Below are positions 34,563 to 42,968 of a stretch of DNA of 64,000 nt, in pieces. The position numbers were made by a program, and so were the translations under genes. Under the pieces are notes generated by a model. It made no database searches. It saw only the letters and a list, made by a program, of their open reading frames with translations, and was not told where the DNA came from. How positions within the stretch are numbered: position 1 is the first letter of the stretch; the number at the start of each line of letters is the position of its first letter. The DNA comes from Bradyrhizobium retamae (GTDB lineage: Bacteria; Pseudomonadota; Alphaproteobacteria; Rhizobiales; Xanthobacteraceae): assembly GCF_001440415.1 (NCBI RefSeq), contig NZ_LLYA01000001.1, positions 310,001 through 374,000 on the forward strand, written 5' to 3'.

Positions 34563-36347
34563 CTAGTGAACCGGCAACGGCGGATGCGGGATCGCCGTCA
34601 GCAATTCCTTGGTGTAGGCGTCCTGCGGATCGCCGAGCACGCGTTCGGACGGACCCTGCTCGACGATTCGCCCCGCGCGCATCACGATGACACGATCGCA
34701 GAGCAGACGCACCACATTCAGATCATGCGATACGAACAAATAGCTCATGCCCATCGACGCTTTCAGATCCTGCAGCAGATTGAGCACGACGGCCTGCACG
34801 GAGACGTCGAGCGCCGCCGTCGGCTCGTCAAGGATCACGAGTTTCGGATGCAGCGCGATTGCGCGGGCGATGCCGACGCGGGCCTTTTGACCGCCAGACA
34901 ATTGATGCGGGAAACGATCGAGCAGATCGACGGGCAGGCCGACCAGACCGGCGAGCTTCTCGCAGCGAGCGCGCAGCGCGTCGCGCCCCTTGACGTCGCC
35001 GAGCTGCAGAAGCGGATCGGCAATGGCGCGTGCCGCCGTGAAGCGCGGGTTGAGGCTGTCGGTCGGATCCTGAAACACCATCTGGATGCTCTTGCGTAGC
35101 GGCAACCGCGCAAAGGCCTGCGGCAGTATGGCGCCGATCTCCTCCCCGTCGAAGGCGATGCGCCCGGAGGTCTGATCCAATAGCCGCATCACCATCATCG
35201 ACGTCGTCGATTTGCCGCAGCCGGACTCGCCGACGAGGCCGACGCTCTCGCCGTGCCCGACCGTGAAGCTGATGCCGTCAACGGCGCGGAAGACTTCCGC
35301 CTCCACCGGCGGCTTGCGGGAGAACAGCTTTGACAGCACCGCGCCTGCGCCCTGGCGCGGGTATTCCTTGACCAGCTTTTCGACGAGCAGCAGGGGCGAT
35401 TTGGTCTCGTCACCCGCGGGCTTGACCCGGGGGTCCATCGCCTTTGAAGAGCCTTCCGAAGAGTGATGGATGGCCGGGTCAAGCCCGGCCATGACAGCAG
35501 GCGTGCGGGGAGAGGCTAAAACCTCCTCCTCCGGCAGCAGATCCCGCAACGACACCCCGAGCCGCGGCGTCGCGCGCATCAGCTTCTTTGTATAGGCGTG
35601 CTCGGGCCTGGCAAAGATATTGGCGGACTTCGCGGTCTCGACCACGCGGCCTTTCTCCATCACCACCACGCGATCGCAATAGGCGGCGGCAAGGCCTAGA
35701 TCGTGCGTGATCAGGATCGTCGACATGTGCCGGCGCTTTGTCAGCTCCACTATCAGATCCATCACCGCCTTCTGCGTGGTGACGTCGAGTCCCGTCGTCG
35801 GCTCGTCCGCGATCAAAAGCTGTGGATTGCAGGCTAGCGCCAGCGCGATCACGACGCGCTGGCACATGCCGCCGGAAAGTTCGAACGGATAGGCATGATA
35901 ACGCTCGCGCGGGCGGGCAATCTTGACCTGCTCCAGCGCCTCGATCGCCTTCTCGCCGCGGTCGCTGGCCGCGCTCTGCACATGCTGGCGCAGCACGTCC
36001 TCGATCTGGTCGCCCACCTTCCGGATCGGATTGAGGGCTGCGCGCGGGTTTTGGAAAATCATCGAGATTTCCCGGCCGCGCAAATCGCGCATCTCGTTTT
36101 CGCTCGCCGCCTTGACATCGATGCCGGAAAACATCACCGAGCCGTCGGCGATCCTGCCGGCGCGGTCGAGGATCCGCATCACGGCATATGACGTCACCGA
36201 CTTGCCGGAGCCGGACTCCCCGACGATGCCGAGCGTCTCGCCCTTGGCCACGGAAATGTTGACGTGCTGCACCGCCTTGACGATGCCGCGCCGGGTGGTG
36301 AATTCGACGGTGAGGTCGTGGACGTCGAGAAGAGGCTGGGCCGTCAT
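34563..36347 (-). CDS. Peptide-type ABC transporter ATPase, DppD-DppF fusion
   Basis: The 594-residue protein fuses two ATPase domains. Domain 1 has GESGSGKS, LSGGMCQRVVIALAL and LLIADEPT; domain 2 has GESGCGKS, LSGGQKARVGIARAI and LVILDEPT. Both belong to the dipeptide/nickel/oligopeptide class. The start at 36347 follows GGAGGTC. The linker at about residues 284-315 is translated from an inserted palindromic repeat (35408-35496). It powers the permeases encoded upstream and is followed by the AtzG-like gene, so the importer probably carries a ureide or small peptide-like compound. Confidence 0.92.
   Translation of the reverse strand: MTAQPLLDVHDLTVEFTTRRGIVKAVQHVNISVAKGETLGIVGESGSGKSVTSYAVMRILDRAGRIADGSVMFSGIDVKAASENEMRDLRGREISMIFQNPRAALNPIRKVGDQIEDVLRQHVQSAASDRGEKAIEALEQVKIARPRERYHAYPFELSGGMCQRVVIALALACNPQLLIADEPTTGLDVTTQKAVMDLIVELTKRRHMSTILITHDLGLAAAYCDRVVVMEKGRVVETAKSANIFARPEHAYTKKLMRATPRLGVSLRDLLPEEEVLASPRTPAVMAGLDPAIHHSSEGSSKAMDPRVKPAGDETKSPLLLVEKLVKEYPRQGAGAVLSKLFSRKPPVEAEVFRAVDGISFTVGHGESVGLVGESGCGKSTTSMMVMRLLDQTSGRIAFDGEEIGAILPQAFARLPLRKSIQMVFQDPTDSLNPRFTAARAIADPLLQLGDVKGRDALRARCEKLAGLVGLPVDLLDRFPHQLSGGQKARVGIARAIALHPKLVILDEPTAALDVSVQAVVLNLLQDLKASMGMSYLFVSHDLNVVRLLCDRVIVMRAGRIVEQGPSERVLGDPQDAYTKELLTAIPHPPLPVH
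35408..35496. repeat. Dispersed palindrome inserted in frame within the ABC ATPase gene
   Basis: GGGCTTGACCCG (35418-35429) and CGGGTCAAGCCC (35475-35486) form the stem. The encoded residues include VMAGLDPAIH and MDPRVKPAGDE, the tell-tale translation of the GTCATGGCCGGGCTTG-type element. A related intergenic copy is at 61699-61783. The reading frame stays open through the insertion. Confidence 0.85.
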
Positions 36348-36457
36348 GACGACCTCCGCAAAAATCTCGAAAACAACCCCATGCAAAGTAGGACGGTCAG
36401 CACCCCTGTCGCATTCCCCTTGCGGGGGCCGAGACGAGCAAAGCTTGAATCAGCCAT

Positions 36458-37357
36458 TCACGTCCTCCGCTGCGGATCGACGATGTCGCGCAGGCCGTCG
36501 CCGAGCAAATTGAAGCAGAACACCGCGATCATCAGCGCCAGTCCCGGGAACAGCGCGATCCACCATTCGCCCGACACCATGAAGGTGGCGCCTTCCGCGA
36601 CCATGATCCCCCATTCCGCCGTCGGCGGCCGCACACCGAGCCCAATGAAGGAGAGGCCGGCGGCGTTGAGGATCGCGTAGCCCATGGTCAGCGACATCTG
36701 CACGATCATGATCGGCATGATGTTGGGCAGGATGTGCATCAGCAGGATCCGCATCTCGCCGTTGCCTGACAGCCGCGCCGCCTGCACGAAGCCGGCGTTG
36801 CGGCGCACATTGGCTTCGGCGCGGGCGACGCGGGCATAGAGCGGAAAGTTCACGATCGCGGTTGCGATAATGATGTTCTGCACGGTATTGCCGAGTGCCG
36901 CCACGATGCCCATTGCCAGCACGAACAGCGGAAACGCCATGATGGTATCGGCGATGCGCCCGACGATGCGGTCGGTCCAGCCGCCGAAATAACCGGCGGC
37001 GATGCCGGCCAGTCCGCCCATCAGGAAGACCAGCGCCACCGAGGCGACCGCGATGAAAGCATCGAGCCTTGTGGCGACAATGACGCGGCTGAAGATATCG
37101 CGGCCCAATTGGTCGGTGCCGAACCAGTGCGCCGCCGACGGCGGCTTCAGCGCCGCGGCGGTATCGCTGGCGAGCGGATCGTAGGGAACGATGTAGGGGC
37201 CGAAGATCGCGGCAAACAGGATGATGACGAGCAAGCCGAAAGCAAAGGCGGTGACGCGGTTCTCGCCGAGCACGTACCTGACATGCTCGAACGTCGCCGA
37301 TAGGCCCGAGGTGCGCGCGGGTCCAACGGGTTCAGCGGCAGGCGCGACGCTACTCAT
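36458..37357 (-). CDS. Peptide-type ABC transporter permease, DppC-like
   Basis: This 299-residue permease has an N-terminal membrane helix (AFAFGLLVIILFAAIFGPYI), the DppC-type HWFGTDQLGRDIFSRVI segment and the EAA loop EANVRRNAGFVQAARLSGNGE, plus about five further membrane segments. It pairs with the DppB-like permease encoded nine bases upstream. The 110-base gap to the ATPase gene holds a small CCCCTTGCGGGG hairpin. Function is import across the inner membrane of the solute bound by the protein at 38501. Confidence 0.92.
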   Translation of the reverse strand: MSSVAPAAEPVGPARTSGLSATFEHVRYVLGENRVTAFAFGLLVIILFAAIFGPYIVPYDPLASDTAAALKPPSAAHWFGTDQLGRDIFSRVIVATRLDAFIAVASVALVFLMGGLAGIAAGYFGGWTDRIVGRIADTIMAFPLFVLAMGIVAALGNTVQNIIIATAIVNFPLYARVARAEANVRRNAGFVQAARLSGNGEMRILLMHILPNIMPIMIVQMSLTMGYAILNAAGLSFIGLGVRPPTAEWGIMVAEGATFMVSGEWWIALFPGLALMIAVFCFNLLGDGLRDIVDPQRRT

Positions 37358-37366
37358 GTTTCAACC

Positions 37367-38380
37367 TCACCCTTCAAGCCGCACGCGCGGATCGATCACG
37401 CCATAGAGAATGTCGATGACCAGATTGAGCAGCACGTACATGACCGCCATGGTCAGCACGAAACCCTGCACCGGCGCGAAGTCCGACGAGATCAGCGCTT
37501 CCACCGCATAGGAACCGATGCCGGGCCACGCGAACACCTTCTCGACCAGCACGTTGGCCCCGAGCAGAAACGAGAACACCATGCTGAGCGTGGTGATGAC
37601 CGGCAGCATCGCGTTGCGGAACGCGTAGGTGACTATCACCGTGGAGGGAGACAACCCGCTGGCGCGCGCGGTGCGGACGAAGTCGGAGGCCAGCACCGCC
37701 AGCATCGAGGCCCGCGTCATGCGCGCAATCGGCGCCAGCGAGAAGATCGCCAGCGTCGCCGCCGGCAGGATGAGCTGGCTCAGCGCCGAACGAAATGTCT
37801 CGAATTCGCGCGCGATCAGCGCGTCGATGAGATAGAGACCGGTCACGGTCGGCGGCGCGCTGTAGAACACGTCGAGCCGGCCGAGCGGCGCCGGCGACCA
37901 GCCGAGCCTGAAATAGAACACATAGACCAGCACAAGACCCGTGAAGAACACCGGCAGCGATACGCCGGCCGTCGTGGTGACGCGGCACAGATGATCGATC
38001 CACGAGCCCGGGCGGGTTGCGGCCAGCACACCGAGCGGAATCGCGATCGTGATCGAGACGATGAGGCCGAGCAGCGTCAGTTCGGCCGACGCCGGCAGGC
38101 GGTTGCGGATTTCGGTGGCGACCGGCTGGCCAGTCGTGAGCGAAGTGCCGAAATCGCCATGCGCGAGATCGTTGGCGTAGCGGAGGAACTGCTCGATCAG
38201 CGGCTTGTCGAAGCCGAGTTTCTTGCGGATCTGCTCGATCGCTTCCTTGCTCGCCGCGGGCCCGGCGAAATAGGCGGCTGGATCGCCCGGCAGCGCGCGC
38301 GTCAGCAGGAACGTGACGATCACGACCCCGATGAGAGAGGGAATCGCAAACATGAGCCGCTTGCCGATCATGGTCAGCAT
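37367..38380 (-). CDS. Peptide-type ABC transporter permease, DppB-like
   Basis: The 337-residue permease begins MLTMIGKRLMFAIPSLIGVVIVTFLLTRALPGDP, the characteristic DppB start, and has GDFGTSLTTGQPV and the EAA-type loop DFVRTARASGLSPSTVI. Six membrane segments are apparent. It follows the binding protein gene after a 120-base gap filled by a long palindromic repeat. Nothing about the residues is unusual for the family. Confidence 0.92.
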   Translation of the reverse strand: MLTMIGKRLMFAIPSLIGVVIVTFLLTRALPGDPAAYFAGPAASKEAIEQIRKKLGFDKPLIEQFLRYANDLAHGDFGTSLTTGQPVATEIRNRLPASAELTLLGLIVSITIAIPLGVLAATRPGSWIDHLCRVTTTAGVSLPVFFTGLVLVYVFYFRLGWSPAPLGRLDVFYSAPPTVTGLYLIDALIAREFETFRSALSQLILPAATLAIFSLAPIARMTRASMLAVLASDFVRTARASGLSPSTVIVTYAFRNAMLPVITTLSMVFSFLLGANVLVEKVFAWPGIGSYAVEALISSDFAPVQGFVLTMAVMYVLLNLVIDILYGVIDPRVRLEG

Positions 38381-38410
38381 GATGCGCTCTTCTTGCTCCG
38401 CAAGGAACGC

Positions 38411-38496
38411 GCGAATAGCGAACGGCGAATAGCGAATGGATATCCGCGGCTGTTCGTCTCCATTCGCTACTCCCTATTCGCTATTCGCCATTCGCC
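38411..38496. repeat. Intercistronic palindrome of ATTCGCTATTCGC units
   Basis: GCGAATAGCG and GGCGAATAGCGAATGG on the left are complementary to CCATTCGC, CTATTCGCTATTCGCC on the right. The unit lies between the binding protein and DppB-like genes of one operon. Such a stem would protect the binding-protein mRNA and reduce downstream permease expression. It also matches a dispersed repeat style. Confidence 0.75.
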
Positions 38497-38500
38497 CACA

Positions 38501-40123
38501 TCACGCCTTCACCAGCGTGCGGTAATCCAGCCTGCGGTGGAACCAGTATTGATAGCCGGACACGTTCTTCTGCATCGCGACGTTGACGTAGGGCTGATAG
38601 AGCGGGATGCGCGGGATGTCCTTGAAGGCGAGATCGACGAAGCCTTTGACGTCGGCATCGTACTTCGCGGTGTTGCCGATCGCGGCGGCGTCGACGGCGC
38701 CGTGGATGAATTCGTCCATCGGCTTCGACTGGTAGCTCATGGTGTTGAAGATCGAATTCTTGCCGTCGTAGCACCAGATGAAGAAATACTCGGGATAGTC
38801 GAGCCAGCCGGAGAACACGTTGGTGTAGAGCGGCAGCACCTTCTTGTTCAGTTCGGTGCGCCAGTTGGCGCCGGGAATCTTGTTGATCGTGGTCTTGATG
38901 CCGATTTGCGCCAGGCTCTCCTGCACCAGAATGCAGAGCGGCTCGTTGACGCCGGCGAAGCCGAGGTCGAACGACAGCGTCGTTTCGAAACCGTTGGGAT
39001 AGCCGGCTTCCGCCAGCAAGGCCTTGGCTTTGGCGATATCGGTGACGTATTTGGTCGGCTGCGGCCAGGCCACCTCGGTCGCCTTGTCGGCTGCGGCGCC
39101 GAACATCGGCTTGGCGAGGCCGAACAGCACCGCATCCATGATCTTCTGATAGGGAATCGCGCAGGCGACGGCCTCGCGGACCTTGACGTTGTCGAACGGC
39201 GCGATCTTCACGTTCATGCCGATATACTGGACGCCGTTCGAATACGGCACCGAAACGATGTTGAGCTTGCCGCTGTCCTTCAACTCGACGAAATCCTTGT
39301 TCGGCAGATCGTAGGAAATATCGGCGTCGCCGCGCTCCAGCAGCGCGCGGCGGTTGCCGGCCTGCGGCACCATGCGCCAGATCACGCGCTTGACCTTCGG
39401 CAAGGGACCGCCGGCCCACGCATCATTGCGCTCCATGACGACTTCGGTGCCGGCCGTCCACTTCACCACCTTGTAGGCGCCGGAGCCCGCGGTCTGCTGC
39501 TTGGTATATTCGAGGCCCCATGGATCCTTCTCGGTGGCGTTCTTCTTCACCAGCTCGGAATTGATGATGCAGGGCACGATGACCGCGAGATCGGGAATGG
39601 TGAGGCGGTCCTTCTTGGCGAAATCGATCCGCACCGTGCTGTCGTCGACGACGACGAACTGCTCGGTCTTGGTCAGCGAGCCCGCGCCCATCTGGAATGT
39701 CGGAAAGCCGCCGACGCTGACGGCGCGATCCAGCGACCATTTGACGTCCTTCGCCGTCACCGGCGCGCCGTCATGGAATTTCGCGTGCTTCTTCAATTTG
39801 AAAGTCACCGACATGTCGCCGACATTCATGTCTTCAGCGAGCTCGGGCTTGAACTTGTCGCGGTCGTAATACGGCACGCCGCCGGGACCGCTTTTCATTT
39901 CATGGCTGATCAGGCGGTCGTAGCAATTCCACGACACCTCATAGCCGGGCACGTTGGTGCCGACGCCGTGAATGTCGAGATTGTTGGGGCCGCTTTCGGA
40001 GACGATGAGCAGCGTTTCCGACCGCGCTTGCGCCTTGGCGGAGGACCAGATCGCCGGTGCCGGCGTGAGCGCGCCGGCGGCCGCCAGCCCAGACACGGAT
40101 TTGAGGAAATCGCGACGCTTCAT
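38501..40123 (-). CDS. Peptide-type ABC transporter substrate-binding protein, Tat-exported
   Basis: The 540-residue protein has a twin-arginine signal (MKRRDFLKSVSGLAAAGALTP) and an SBP_bac_5 fold: VTFKLKKHAKFHDGAPVTAKDVKWSLDRAV is the typical DppA/OppA element, with AKALLAEAGYPNGFETTLS later. It is the first gene of an apparent eight-gene operon ending in gntR. Its upstream 225 bases contain the ATTGCATACAA operator candidate. Context suggests the ligand is a nitrogen-rich compound broken down by AtzE, AtzH and AtzF. The ligand itself is not predictable from sequence. Confidence 0.9.
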   Translation of the reverse strand: MKRRDFLKSVSGLAAAGALTPAPAIWSSAKAQARSETLLIVSESGPNNLDIHGVGTNVPGYEVSWNCYDRLISHEMKSGPGGVPYYDRDKFKPELAEDMNVGDMSVTFKLKKHAKFHDGAPVTAKDVKWSLDRAVSVGGFPTFQMGAGSLTKTEQFVVVDDSTVRIDFAKKDRLTIPDLAVIVPCIINSELVKKNATEKDPWGLEYTKQQTAGSGAYKVVKWTAGTEVVMERNDAWAGGPLPKVKRVIWRMVPQAGNRRALLERGDADISYDLPNKDFVELKDSGKLNIVSVPYSNGVQYIGMNVKIAPFDNVKVREAVACAIPYQKIMDAVLFGLAKPMFGAAADKATEVAWPQPTKYVTDIAKAKALLAEAGYPNGFETTLSFDLGFAGVNEPLCILVQESLAQIGIKTTINKIPGANWRTELNKKVLPLYTNVFSGWLDYPEYFFIWCYDGKNSIFNTMSYQSKPMDEFIHGAVDAAAIGNTAKYDADVKGFVDLAFKDIPRIPLYQPYVNVAMQKNVSGYQYWFHRRLDYRTLVKA

Positions 40124-40277
40124 GGGTGATGCTCCAACGCCCGAGGGAAAACGGCTGGAGCTCGAATCGCAAGGTTCGTGCCAACCCTTAAGGAAAGCTT
40201 ACTTTCGCATCAACCCATTGATACTGCTGGCGAATGCATCCGAAGCGAATCGGCGCGCGGAATATGCACGCCGATGG

Positions 40278-40315
40278 ATTGCATACAAAGATGCATATTT
40301 GCTCATAAAATATGC
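40278..40315. promoter_or_regulatory. Operator candidates upstream of the ureide/ABC operon
   Basis: ATTGCATACAA (40278-40288) matches the atzF-side motif at nine of 11 positions. Directly beside it GCATATTT and AAATATGC (40293-40300 and 40308-40315) form an 8-bp inverted repeat with a seven-base spacer. Three further TATGCA/TGCATA-like words occur in the same AT-rich patch, in a region otherwise GC-rich. Confidence 0.5.
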
Positions 40316-40348
40316 AAAAGTTCTGTGCGCCCCGTTGCTGGGCGGCAC

Positions 40349-41305
40349 TCAGATTGGCCAGAGCAAATCCTGCAATTCGCGGAGGTCCGCGGCCTTCTCC
40401 TGCCACCCCTCGATGCAGATCTTCCTGACCGGATCGCTGGCCCGGTGCAGCAGCATCAGCACCATCAGCCGCCGCTTCAGGTCACGATTGATATCCGCGG
40501 CTGAATATCCAAAGCCCTCGAACAGGCTTCGCACCCGGCGCGGCATGCCGGCGGTCATGAAGGCGCTGGGGCCAAGCAGGTCGTACTCGCGCCTGCCCGT
40601 CATCACGTCGCCGAAATCGATCAGCCCCGCGAGATGCCAACCCGGACCGCTGCGGCTCAGCAGGAAGTTCTCCGGGATGTATTCGCCGGTCAGGATCACC
40701 GCTGGCTCGTCCAGCGCGACCAGCGAGACCGCATCGCGCAGCAAATCATCATCTAGGCCGTCGAGAAATTTCTGCGGCAATCCGAGACGCGCGTGCCGGG
40801 CGTGGCATCCCTCGATCTGTCCGCGCATGAAGATGTCCCAGGCCGGCTCGACCTGCCCAAGCGGTCCGACGGGGACGCGCTGCACCTCGGCGATGGTTTC
40901 GCCGACTTCAGCAAGCACGCGCTCCTTGTCTGCTTCCGGCAGTGATGGCCAGGCATCCGCGCCCAACACGCCTGACAGCCGCGTGATGACGAGATATGGC
41001 CATCCGTCACGCTCTCCTTCGGCGATGATTTCGGGGATCGCGACGCGAAGCCGTCCATAAAGCTGCGCCAGCGCGCCACGCTCCGACACGAATTGGGCGC
41101 GAAGAAATGGCGGGAAGATTTTTAGGATGAGTTGTTCGTCGAGGGCAATGACGAGATTGGTGCCGGTGGAGAAGACGTGCGGCGCTGCGCACGCCAGGCC
41201 GTGGCCGCGGGCGATATCGCGCGCGATCGGCAGCCATTGCGCGGGATCGGCGCGAAAGGCGCGGAAGGGCTCGTAGTCCGTGAGTGTCGGTAGTGATGCG
41301 GTCAT
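40349..41305 (-). CDS. APH-fold phosphotransferase with non-canonical catalytic loop
   Basis: The 318-residue protein has the APH/choline-kinase fold: an N-lobe with NLVIALDEQLILKIFPP (the lysine) and GERDGWPYLVITRLSG, and a C-lobe with LIDFGDVMTGRREYDLLG supplying the metal-binding aspartate. The Brenner loop, normally H-x-D, here reads ILTGEYIPENFLL, with Thr and Glu in place of His and Asp. The family is annotated as aminoglycoside phosphotransferase but natural substrates vary. The gene is separate from its neighbours. Antibiotic resistance should not be assumed. Confidence 0.82.
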   Translation of the reverse strand: MTASLPTLTDYEPFRAFRADPAQWLPIARDIARGHGLACAAPHVFSTGTNLVIALDEQLILKIFPPFLRAQFVSERGALAQLYGRLRVAIPEIIAEGERDGWPYLVITRLSGVLGADAWPSLPEADKERVLAEVGETIAEVQRVPVGPLGQVEPAWDIFMRGQIEGCHARHARLGLPQKFLDGLDDDLLRDAVSLVALDEPAVILTGEYIPENFLLSRSGPGWHLAGLIDFGDVMTGRREYDLLGPSAFMTAGMPRRVRSLFEGFGYSAADINRDLKRRLMVLMLLHRASDPVRKICIEGWQEKAADLRELQDLLWPI

Positions 41306-41324
41306 GCGACTGAACCTTGTTTGT

Positions 41325-41380
41325 CGTCATTGCGAGCCAACGGGGCGCGCATTCGCGCGACCCGTTGGCTCGCAATGACG
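41325..41380. repeat. Perfect palindromic repeat, CGTCATTGCGAG family
   Basis: The 20-base arms CGTCATTGCGAGCCAACGGG and CCCGTTGGCTCGCAATGACG are fully complementary around a GCGCGCATTCGCGCGA-like centre. It fills the 84-base gap between the UgpB-like and phosphotransferase genes, both on the minus strand. Confidence 0.9.
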
Positions 41381-41389
41381 GCGGTGAGA

Positions 41390-42712
41390 TTACCGATCCG
41401 GATTGGCCCGTTCGAACTGGCGCAGCAGGCGGTTGCCGCGCTCGACGGCTGCGTCGAGTGCTGCCTGCGCAGTGCGCTTGCCGCTGAAGACGTGCTCCAG
41501 CTCGTCCTCGATGGCGTCGCGGATCAGCACAAAGGAGCCAAGCCGGATTCCCTTCGAATTCTCGGTCGGCGGCTTCAAGGTCATCTGCTCGATTCCGATC
41601 GCAGCACCCGGATTGCGATCGTAGAAGCCCTGCGCGCGGGTGAGATCGAAGGCGGCGCGGGTGATCGGCAAGTAGCCGGTGTTCTGGTGCCAGGCGGCCT
41701 GAACCTCAGATCTGGAGAGATAGGCGAAGAACCGCGCAACGCCGGTGTATTCGGCGCGCGACCGGTCGCGCAGCACCCATAGCGTGGCGCCGCCGATGAT
41801 CGAGTTTTGCGGGGCGCCGGCGATGTCGAGCCGGTACGGGATCATGCCGTAGCCGACCTCGAATTTGGAATTGGCCTTGATGTCGGCGCGTGTCCCGGAA
41901 GAGCCGATGAAGATGGCGCATTCGCCCTTTTGAAAGCGCGGCTCGGCCGATTCCCCGCGGCCGCTATAGTCGAAAACTTTCGTCGCCTGCCATTCCGCGA
42001 GTTGCGCGATGTGCCGAACCGCGTCCGGATTGTTGAAGGTCAGCTCGGCATCGAGTCCGCTGAAGCCATTGCCCCGGGTTGCCAGCGCCAGATTGTGGAA
42101 GGCAGAAAAATTCTCGACATGGACCCAGGACGGCCAGGATGTGGTGAGCCCGCAGGGCGAGCCGGCCGCACGCAGGCGCTTCGCCGCCGCGCCGACCTCG
42201 GCCCAGGTCTTCGGCGCCACCTCAGGGTCGAGGCCCGCGGCGCGGAACAGATCCTTGTTGTAGTAGAGGATCGGGGTCGACACGTTGAACGGAAACGAGA
42301 GCATGTTGCCGGCGACATCGGAATAGTAGCCGGTGACGGCCGGCAGATACGCCTCTGGCGAGAACGGCTCCGACTGGTCGCGCATCAATTCGAACACCGG
42401 ATAGATCGCGCCTTTTGCCGCCATCATGGTTGCGGTGGCGATCTCGTTGACCTGAACGATGGCCGGCTGGCTTCGCGATCGGAACGCGAAGATCGCCGCC
42501 GTCACCGTGGCGGTGTAGTTGCCCTTGTAGGTCGGCACGATCCGGTAGTCAGACTGCGACGCATTGAAATCGGCCGCCAGCTTTTCGAGCTGCTTGCCGA
42601 GTTCCCCCGACATCGCGTGCCACCACATGATCTCCGTGGCGGCGTGGGCGGGGGACGCAAGCGCCATGGCGGCGAGCGCTGCGAATTGCAAGGACCTCAA
42701 GGCCGATTTCAC
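41390..42712 (-). CDS. Orphan UgpB-like periplasmic binding protein
   Basis: The 440-residue protein has a signal peptide (ALRSLQFAALAAMALASPAHA) and the UgpB opening ATEIMWWHAMSGELGKQLEK, with PFNVSTPILYYNKDLFRAAGLDP and GYLPITRAAFD typical of glycerol-3-phosphate binding proteins. No permease or ATPase gene is adjacent. Instead it is divergent from a kinase with a large periplasmic domain, separated by 256 bases. It may therefore be a periplasmic sensing partner, as TorT is for TorS, or feed a distant transporter. The ligand is unknown. Confidence 0.87.
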   Translation of the reverse strand: MKSALRSLQFAALAAMALASPAHAATEIMWWHAMSGELGKQLEKLAADFNASQSDYRIVPTYKGNYTATVTAAIFAFRSRSQPAIVQVNEIATATMMAAKGAIYPVFELMRDQSEPFSPEAYLPAVTGYYSDVAGNMLSFPFNVSTPILYYNKDLFRAAGLDPEVAPKTWAEVGAAAKRLRAAGSPCGLTTSWPSWVHVENFSAFHNLALATRGNGFSGLDAELTFNNPDAVRHIAQLAEWQATKVFDYSGRGESAEPRFQKGECAIFIGSSGTRADIKANSKFEVGYGMIPYRLDIAGAPQNSIIGGATLWVLRDRSRAEYTGVARFFAYLSRSEVQAAWHQNTGYLPITRAAFDLTRAQGFYDRNPGAAIGIEQMTLKPPTENSKGIRLGSFVLIRDAIEDELEHVFSGKRTAQAALDAAVERGNRLLRQFERANPDR

Positions 42713-42968
42713 CGGTGATCACCCTGCTCTGCCGCGCGAGCGATGTACCCGTTCGCCGCGCCCTCATAAATCCCCGCGACCGCGGTTTCAATCCGCCGAC
42801 ATCACTGCAATGCACAATTGAAGATTGTAACCGGCCTATCCGGATAACCCCAGGCTAGCCCCCGTCCCGCCATGCTAACAATAGCCAAGCATCGGCAAAT
42901 TCTGCTAAAATTGCGTTGAACCTTTTTCTTCCCGCTGCAGACTTCATCTCTAAGGGGATTTGTCGCCT

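Noticed and set aside
38411..38496. CRISPR-like array from the short ATTCGC repeats
   Set aside because: Units are too short, have no unique spacers, and form one palindrome; no cas genes are present.
37991..40129. 712-residue plus-strand reading frame
   Set aside because: It is antisense to the convincing receptor and permease genes, with repeated RHH/GAE-type shadow composition and no recognisable domain.
40349..41305. Aminoglycoside resistance gene
   Set aside because: The APH fold is broad and the catalytic loop is non-canonical; nothing in context supports antibiotic resistance.
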